Source: RGIG1918 sp964570895 (GTDB taxonomy: Bacteria > Cyanobacteriota > Vampirovibrionia > Gastranaerophilales > Gastranaerophilaceae). Taken from it: DNA of 46,349 bases. The DNA is taken from positions 1-46,349 of the forward strand of contig CAZMZD010000012.1 in assembly GCA_964570895.1 (NCBI GenBank). Direction: 5' to 3'. Below are positions 41,040-46,349 of this stretch, piece by piece. The notes under the pieces are model-generated. The model saw nothing but the letters and a program-made list of their open reading frames with translations. It had not been told where the DNA came from and did no database searches. Every line of letters begins with the position of its first letter. Position 1 is the stretch's first letter. Both the position numbers and the translations under genes were made by a program.

Positions 41040-42140
41040 TTATTTGTTTTTAGTATTTTTTCTGTGAATTCTAAGCGCGTCTTCTCTTTGTTTTTTTAAG
41101 CCGTAAACAAAAATCAAAATTTCTGCAACCGCTTTATATAAATTAGGCGGAATTTCACGGTTTATATCAACTAACCTAAAAATTGCCCTTGCAACAGGCG
41201 GGTTTTCGACGATTGGAATATTGTGCTCATTTGCAATTTCAACAATTTTTTTCGCAAATAACTCGCTACCTTTTGCAAGAAGAACAGGCGATTCGTTTTC
41301 TTGTTGGTTATATTTTAGAGCACATGCGATGTGCGATGGGTTTGTGACAACGAAATCAGCGTCCGGCACAGCGTCCATCATGCTTTTCTGTAAGAGTTGT
41401 TGCCTTTTTTGGCGAAGTGCTGCTTTAACATGCGGGTCGCCTTCAGAGTTTTTGTATTCATCTTTTAGTTCTTTAAAAGACATTTTTTGGTCTTGTAAAA
41501 ATTTCCATTTTATAACCATATAATCTGCTGCGCTTATAACCAAAAACGCAATCATAGCTTTTGTTATAAAGTCTGTAATCAATTTCCCGAAAGCAATCAT
41601 AACCGCAAATTGGTTATCGATTTGCGCGAGCTGCAAAATCCCCGGGAAGTGCGCTTGATACACGGACCACCCAATGACACCAAGAAGAACAACTTTGACT
41701 ATGTTTTTAACAAGTTCAAATAATGTTTTTGGGTTCATTAAATTTTTAAAATATTTTGTTGGGTTTAATTTTTCAAAATTAGGCTCTAGCGGTTTTGTTG
41801 TAAACAATGGGCCAACTTGAATAAGGTCTGTGATAATCGCCATAAACCACGCAAGGAAAAGAACAGGGCCGATAATCAAAAGCAGCGGAATGGCAGCAAG
41901 AAATAGAATATAGCTCAACCCTATTGTTTCAATGTGTGCGTTTGGAATTTGTTGATACAAAAGCGTAAAAAGCCTTGTAATTTGGTCCCAAATAAAAGGC
42001 GCTAATTGAAATATGCCAATAAAAACAACAAGCAGGGTGACTGCTGTTGAAAAATCTTTTGACTTTACAACAGAGCCTTCTTTTCTCGCTTTTTCCAACT
42101 TCTGTTGGCTTGCCTCAAACTGCTTATCTTCATCTGCCAT
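41040..42140 (-). CDS. flhB: Flagellar export switch protein FlhB
   Basis: 366 aa. N-terminal half with four membrane segments (about 30-50, 75-100, 145-165, 180-205), then cytoplasmic region. The autocleavage motif, usually NPTH, reads NPSH (Asn267-Pro268-Ser269-His270). FlhB controls the switch from rod/hook to filament export. No Shine-Dalgarno; an extended -10 (TGATATAAT) ends 6 nt before the ATG. Stands alone, without flhA. Confidence 0.95.
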   Translation of the reverse strand: MADEDKQFEASQQKLEKARKEGSVVKSKDFSTAVTLLVVFIGIFQLAPFIWDQITRLFTLLYQQIPNAHIETIGLSYILFLAAIPLLLIIGPVLFLAWFMAIITDLIQVGPLFTTKPLEPNFEKLNPTKYFKNLMNPKTLFELVKNIVKVVLLGVIGWSVYQAHFPGILQLAQIDNQFAVMIAFGKLITDFITKAMIAFLVISAADYMVIKWKFLQDQKMSFKELKDEYKNSEGDPHVKAALRQKRQQLLQKSMMDAVPDADFVVTNPSHIACALKYNQQENESPVLLAKGSELFAKKIVEIANEHNIPIVENPPVARAIFRLVDINREIPPNLYKAVAEILIFVYGLKKQREDALRIHRKNTKNK

Positions 42141-42146
42141 AAGAAA

Positions 42147-42155
42147 ATTATATCA
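42147..42155 (-). promoter_or_regulatory. flhB extended -10, leaderless type
   Basis: TGATATAAT on the minus strand, ending 6 nt before the flhB ATG, within the last bases after the pheT stop. The -35 region is weak; the extended TG compensates. Confidence 0.6.
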
Positions 42156-42158
42156 GAA

Positions 42159-44618
42159 CTATCTTAATTTTAAACTTGGAACAGTTTTTTCAAGCGCTGT
42201 GCGGATTTTAGTTATTTCTGCATCGATTTGAGTGTCTTTCAAAGTTTCTTTATCATTTTGAAGTGTCACTCTCACTGCGATACTTTTTTGCCCTTTTTCT
42301 ATATTTTCGCCTTCGTATACGTCAAACACTTGAACAGCTTTAAAAATTGCTTTATCCGTGCATTTTTTAATAACTTTTTCGATGTCTGAATATTTCGTAT
42401 CAACTGACACGCCAAAAGCGATATCCCTTTGAACAGGTTGAGTTTGCGGCAAATGCTTAAATTTAACCAAATTCCTGTTGCTTGCTGAAATCACTTTATC
42501 AAGGTCAATTTCAAAAACAAAAATATCTTGATTTATCTTCATATCGTTAAGAAGAAGTGGGTGAACTTTGCCAACATAGCCAACTAAATCACCTTTTTTG
42601 CCCAAAAGCTCAATGCGAGCAGATTGCGCCGGATGTAAATATGCAGGAGCGTTTTCTTTGTCGTTTGAGTAAACAATTCTGTTTGCGATTTTTAATTCTG
42701 CAAAAAGGTTGTCTAGTGCGCCTTTAGCAAGGTAAAAATCGTTTTTGTGTTGCATATTCCAAAGTTCATTATTAACAGCCCCCATAATGGCGCCTGAAAG
42801 TTTTGCAGTTTCCGCAACGCCTGAATTTGATTCATCTGCGGCAGATACTACTTCGTAAGTTTTTCCTATTTCATAAAATCTAAAGTTTTTGTTTCCAAAA
42901 TCAAAATTACTTTTGATTGTTGCAAATAAATTAGGCATTAAGCTTTGGCGAAGAGTGGTGTGTTCTTCGCTTTTTGGGTTCTTAACTCGAACGGATGTTT
43001 CGTCGTTAAGCTCTGCCTTATATTGTTTGCATAAGTTTTTTCCAACCAAAGAAGATGTCATAATTTCATCGTAGCTCATACCAAGGAAAAGCTCGTTCAC
43101 TTTTTTAAGGGCTCTTTCTTCATATGAAATGTTTGCGCCTTCTGTGAGAGGTGGAATTTCAGGTGCAATTTTTTCAAAGCCATAAATTCTAGTAAGTTCT
43201 TCGATAAGGTCAATTTCTCTTGTAACATCTGCTGCTCTGTGGCTTGGAACTCTAAATTTTGCAGCGAGTTCGTTTTTGCCAAGCAATTCAAAGCCAAGGT
43301 TTTCTAAAATTGGAATATAAATATCTTGACCTATTTCAATCCCCATAATTCTTTCAATTTCAGAGTTTCTGAGGGTGATGTCAATTTCAGGAAGTTTATT
43401 GTTTCCTGTTTCAACAATTGTTTCAAATTTTCCGTCTGCATATTTTAAAATTAGCTCAATTGCCTTTAATAGAGCAGGTTTCACAATTTCGATGTCAACC
43501 CCTCTTTCAAACCTTGCGCTAGCTTCAGACCTGTAGCCAACCGAACGAGCTGATTTTCTGTTTGTGTGCGGTGTGAAATATGCTGCTTCGAGCGCTAAAT
43601 TTTTAGTGTTGTCATCAATTTCAGAGTTATTTCCGCCAAACACACCGGCAAGGCAAACCCCTTTATCTTGCGTTGCAATAAGCACTGAAGCAGGAGTTAA
43701 TTCTCTTTCAACATCGTCAAGTGTGGTTAGCTTTTCGCCTTCATGAGCGTATCTAACGCATAAATAATTGTTTAATTTGTCGAAATCAAACGCATGAAGC
43801 GGCGCACCAAGCTCAAGAAGAATGTAGTTTGTGATGTCTACAATGTTGTTGATTGGGCGCATACCTGAAGCAAGAAGCCTTCTTTGCATAAAATCAGGCG
43901 AAGGTTTAATTGTGATATCTTTAATTAAGCCAATGCTGTAATATGTGCAAGTTTCATCATCTTTAATTTCAACTTTAAAATCGGTTGGTTTTAATTCTCC
44001 CACTACTTCTAACGGTGAGAAAGTAATTTTTCTATTGAATAGTGAAGCAAGTTCGCGTGCAACGCCAAGCACAGACATTTCATCCCCTCTGTTTGCAGTC
44101 GGCGCAACATCAAAAACGATATCTTCTTTGAAATTTAAAACTTCTTCAAGCGGTGTGCCAAGAGCGAGGTTTTCATAAATTCTGTTAAGAATCAAAATGC
44201 CATCTTCTTCTTGCATACCATCAAGCCCTAATTCGTCTTGCGAACAGAGCATGCCTTGAGATTCAACCCCTCTGATAACAGCAGGAGTTAGAGTGAATTT
44301 TTCTTTTGTATCTCTTGTGAGCACAACGCTCCCAACGCTTGCGTATGGAACAATAGCGCCTTCTTTAAGGTTTTGCGCCCCGCATACAACAACTTTTTCG
44401 CCGCTCCCTGTGTCAACTGTCACAAGGTGAAGCCTGTCTGAATTCGGGTGAGCATCAATTTTTGCAATTTTAACTGTTTTGATATTTTCAAATGCCGGTT
44501 TGATATATTTAATTTCTTCAACTTCAAGCCCGCTCATTGTGAGCTTGTGCGCTATTTCTTCAGGAGTAATGCCTGATAAATCTACAAAATCATTTAACCA
44601 ATCAAGTGAAACTTGCAT
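42159..44618 (-). CDS. pheT: Phenylalanine-tRNA ligase beta subunit
   Basis: 819 aa, standard length. Domains: N-terminal tRNA-binding (VKIAKIDAHPNSDRLHLVTV), B3/4 region (ASGMRPINNIVDITNYILLE), B5 (DIDLIEELTRIYGFEKI), catalytic-like core and C-terminal ferredoxin-fold anticodon-binding domain (FKHLPQTQPVQRDIAFGV). Forms the alpha2-beta2 enzyme with PheS, which is not adjacent. Start ATG has AGGTAAAATA upstream. Separated by 91 bp from divergent rimO. Confidence 0.97.
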   Translation of the reverse strand: MQVSLDWLNDFVDLSGITPEEIAHKLTMSGLEVEEIKYIKPAFENIKTVKIAKIDAHPNSDRLHLVTVDTGSGEKVVVCGAQNLKEGAIVPYASVGSVVLTRDTKEKFTLTPAVIRGVESQGMLCSQDELGLDGMQEEDGILILNRIYENLALGTPLEEVLNFKEDIVFDVAPTANRGDEMSVLGVARELASLFNRKITFSPLEVVGELKPTDFKVEIKDDETCTYYSIGLIKDITIKPSPDFMQRRLLASGMRPINNIVDITNYILLELGAPLHAFDFDKLNNYLCVRYAHEGEKLTTLDDVERELTPASVLIATQDKGVCLAGVFGGNNSEIDDNTKNLALEAAYFTPHTNRKSARSVGYRSEASARFERGVDIEIVKPALLKAIELILKYADGKFETIVETGNNKLPEIDITLRNSEIERIMGIEIGQDIYIPILENLGFELLGKNELAAKFRVPSHRAADVTREIDLIEELTRIYGFEKIAPEIPPLTEGANISYEERALKKVNELFLGMSYDEIMTSSLVGKNLCKQYKAELNDETSVRVKNPKSEEHTTLRQSLMPNLFATIKSNFDFGNKNFRFYEIGKTYEVVSAADESNSGVAETAKLSGAIMGAVNNELWNMQHKNDFYLAKGALDNLFAELKIANRIVYSNDKENAPAYLHPAQSARIELLGKKGDLVGYVGKVHPLLLNDMKINQDIFVFEIDLDKVISASNRNLVKFKHLPQTQPVQRDIAFGVSVDTKYSDIEKVIKKCTDKAIFKAVQVFDVYEGENIEKGQKSIAVRVTLQNDKETLKDTQIDAEITKIRTALEKTVPSLKLR

Positions 44619-44692
44619 TATTTTACCTACCTTTTCTATTCTTCTTGAAATATTATATTACAAACAAAAAATCATATAGCTTTTTTCATTTT

Positions 44693-44698
44693 TATAAT
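44693..44698 (+). promoter_or_regulatory. rimO -10 box
   Basis: Perfect TATAAT ending 11 nt before the rimO ATG, giving a leader of about 5 nt. No good -35 is seen. Confidence 0.4.
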
Positions 44699-44709
44699 AC
44701 AATTCTTTT

Positions 44710-46014
44710 ATGAAGAAAAAAGTCGCAATAATGCACTTTGGGTGTGCAAAAAATCTTGTAGATACAGAACTTATGGCAGGGAAATTAATTTCTTCCGGCT
44801 ATGAAATTAGTCTAAATCCGGAGGAAGATAATTTATATGCTATTTTAATTAACACTTGCTCATTTATTCATGACGCCGAAAAAGAAAGCGTGAGAGCGAT
44901 TTTGGAATGCGCACAAAAAGGGGCTAAAATTGTAGTTACAGGCTGCTTGGCACAAAAATATCAGCAAGAATTAAAAGAAATTATGCCTGAAATCACCTCT
45001 CTTGTTGGAATTTCAGACATTTCAAAAATTGCTGATGTGCTAGATAATTTTGAAGACGAAGTTCAAGAAAAGCCTTGCTATGTTTACCCTGAAGATGTTG
45101 AACGTGCGCATATTACAGTTGGTTCATCCGCTTATATTAAAATAGCCGAAGGTTGCGATTATGCTTGCGGATATTGCGTTATTCCAAAGCTCCGCGGGAA
45201 ATATACTTCAAGAAAAATTGAAGATATCGTGCGCGAGGCAAAAAGCCTTGCAAAAAAGGGTATTGCAGAGGTTATCTTAATCGCACAAGACACCACAAAC
45301 TATGGAATTGATATATACGGGAAACCGTCACTTGATAAGCTTTTAGAAGAATTAAACAAGCTTGATGAAATTTCTTGGATTAGAGTTTTATATACATACC
45401 CTACTAACTTTACGGACGAGCTCATTCAGGCTTATAAAAATTTAGATAAAGTTGTGAAATATGTGGATATTCCTCTTCAACATTCGCACCCTGCAATGCT
45501 TAAGAGAATGTGCCGCCCTGTTTCAAATTATGAAGAATTAATCGGTAAAATCAGAAAAGAAATTCCAAATGTTTGCATTAGAACAACTTTTATTACGGGC
45601 TATCCTGCGGAAACCGATGAAGAATTCGAACATTTAAAAGATTTTATTCAAAGAATGCGTTTTGATAGGGTTGGGGTTTTTGCTTTTTCAAGAGAAAAAG
45701 GAACTTATGCTGACAAATTAAAGCCTCAAACAAAAGCTTCTGTTAAAAACGCAAGAAAAAAGGAATTGCTTGCCATTCAGCAAAAAATTTCTTACGAAAT
45801 AAACACTTCGCTTATTGGGAAAGTTTTGCCTTGTATTATTGAGCAAGTGACGGATAAAGGCGCAATTGCAAGAAGTTATAAAGATTCCCCTGATGTCGAC
45901 GGGCTTGTGTATATTAAAAATGCTGAAAATCTTGCTCCATGCAACATTGTGCCTGTTGAAATCATTGACGCCTCAGAATACGACTTATGGGGACGAGCGA
46001 AGCTCGAGTTTTAG
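44710..46014 (+). CDS. rimO: Ribosomal protein S12 methylthiotransferase RimO
   Basis: Radical SAM enzyme adding a methylthio group to the conserved Asp of ribosomal protein S12. 434 aa. N-terminal cluster cysteines in GCAKNLVD, NTCSF and GCLAQKY; radical SAM motif GCDYACGYCVIPKLRG; TRAM domain at the C-terminus (IEQVTDKGAIARSYKDSPDVDGLVY). The last residues KLEF come from a repeat that begins after YDLWGRA, so the natural end has been replaced or extended by a few codons. Confidence 0.95.
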   Translation: MKKKVAIMHFGCAKNLVDTELMAGKLISSGYEISLNPEEDNLYAILINTCSFIHDAEKESVRAILECAQKGAKIVVTGCLAQKYQQELKEIMPEITSLVGISDISKIADVLDNFEDEVQEKPCYVYPEDVERAHITVGSSAYIKIAEGCDYACGYCVIPKLRGKYTSRKIEDIVREAKSLAKKGIAEVILIAQDTTNYGIDIYGKPSLDKLLEELNKLDEISWIRVLYTYPTNFTDELIQAYKNLDKVVKYVDIPLQHSHPAMLKRMCRPVSNYEELIGKIRKEIPNVCIRTTFITGYPAETDEEFEHLKDFIQRMRFDRVGVFAFSREKGTYADKLKPQTKASVKNARKKELLAIQQKISYEINTSLIGKVLPCIIEQVTDKGAIARSYKDSPDVDGLVYIKNAENLAPCNIVPVEIIDASEYDLWGRAKLEF

Positions 46015-46278
46015 CGCGACTGCGCTTAACGAGAGCGAGCGAGTTTTGGTGTGTGAGCACATGCACGGCTGCGATGAGCTGGCGGGCTTGTGCGAAACCG
46101 TACCCCACAATAGAAGCTCGAGTTTTAGCGCGACTGCGCTTAACGAGAGCGAGCGAGTTTTGGTGTGTGAGCACATGCACGGCTGCGATGAGCTGGCGGG
46201 CTTGTGCGAAACCGTACCCCACAATAGAAGCTCGAGTTTTAGCGCGACTGCGCTTAACGAGAGCGAGCGAGTTTTGGT
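46001..46278. repeat. 114-bp tandem repeat, 2.4 copies, overlapping the rimO 3' end
   Basis: Unit of exactly 114 bp (38 codons) starting AGCTCGAG, at 46001-46114, 46115-46228 and partial 46229-46278. The full copies look identical. The unit includes the hairpin AGCGC-GACT-GCGCT and repeated CGAGCG words, and being a multiple of three stays open in several frames. The rimO stop (TAG) lies inside the first copy. It is distinctly GC-richer than the surroundings. Confidence 0.9.
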
Positions 46279-46349
46279 TGCTTTAGTCGTTTGTGAGCTT
46301 TGCGAGCAATTACGAATAAAGTATGCGCAGATTGCGTAGGAAAATCAAG
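46279..46349. other. Window edge after the tandem repeat
   Basis: 71 bp with no recognisable gene, although one repeat-derived frame stays open almost to the end. The sequence returns to moderate composition; nothing else can be stated. Confidence 0.4.

Noticed and set aside
46001..46278. CRISPR array
   Set aside because: The repeats are contiguous 114-bp units without unique spacers, and no cas gene is in the window.
45866..46339. Open frames of 79-157 codons through the 114-bp repeat, on both strands
   Set aside because: All arise because the repeat length is a multiple of three and lacks stops in several frames; none has a start signal or known homology.

Overview
The window is AT-rich, Gram-negative-type DNA that looks most like a flagellated Vampirovibrionia/'Melainabacteria' (Gastranaerophilales-like) relative of Cyanobacteria. 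That placement is an inference from gene content: an lpxD-lpxC-fabZ-lpxA lipid A operon, flagellar genes scattered singly (flagellin, fliN, motA-motB, flhB), a short SSB, a SWIM/SNF2 helicase, and intergenic palindromes with cores like those common in cyanobacteria. No rRNA or tRNA gene is present to confirm it.

Layout. (1) 0.2-2.8 kb: an ADP-ribosyltransferase-like toxin gene followed by three tandem, overlapping paralogues of a small unknown protein; the third carries an in-frame palindromic insertion. (2) 2.8-7.4 kb: uvrA and flagellin, divergent, with a long repeat-bearing leader. (3) 7.4-8.75 kb: a gene-free island of interspersed palindromes that ends in a remnant of the 0.2-2.8 kb paralogue family. 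(4) 8.77-20.3 kb: ssb-DUF1537 kinase-pdxA-methyltransferase operon, a GGDEF/degenerate HD protein, hemW, a SIS isomerase and a SNF2/SWIM helicase. (5) 19.7-27.6 kb: a long leftward series of genes: ruvC, membrane protein, mtnA, lpxD, lpxC, fabZ, lpxA, M29 aminopeptidase, prenyl synthase, lepB. (6) 27.6-28.45 kb: two predicted leftward small RNAs, one bounded by a near-consensus promoter and an intrinsic terminator, the other a GNRA-capped structured RNA with paired ends. (7) 28.5-31.7 kb: fliN, a GAF-GGDEF diguanylate cyclase, a methyltransferase and ylxR. (8) 31.7-39.2 kb: an accessory block with a Mbeg1-like lipase, a HExxH metallopeptidase, a GT11 fucosyltransferase, two unknowns and a patatin phospholipase. 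(9) 39.2-46.3 kb: motB-motA, flhB, pheT and rimO, ending in a 114-bp tandem repeat.

How it fits together. The conserved genes are housekeeping (repair, envelope, translation) and motility, with two c-di-GMP-type proteins. The accessory blocks hold effector-like enzymes (ADP-ribosyltransferase, lipase, metallopeptidase, patatin). The ADP-ribosyltransferase, its downstream paralogues and the metallopeptidase share a short N-terminal pattern (I-x-x-I, then K-x(2-3)-F-x-G/A about 15-30 residues later), which could be a common export or targeting tag. Several genes (uvrA, the GGDEF-HD gene, hemW, ruvC, flhB) have a -10 box 6-7 nt before the start codon and no Shine-Dalgarno sequence, suggesting leaderless mRNAs.
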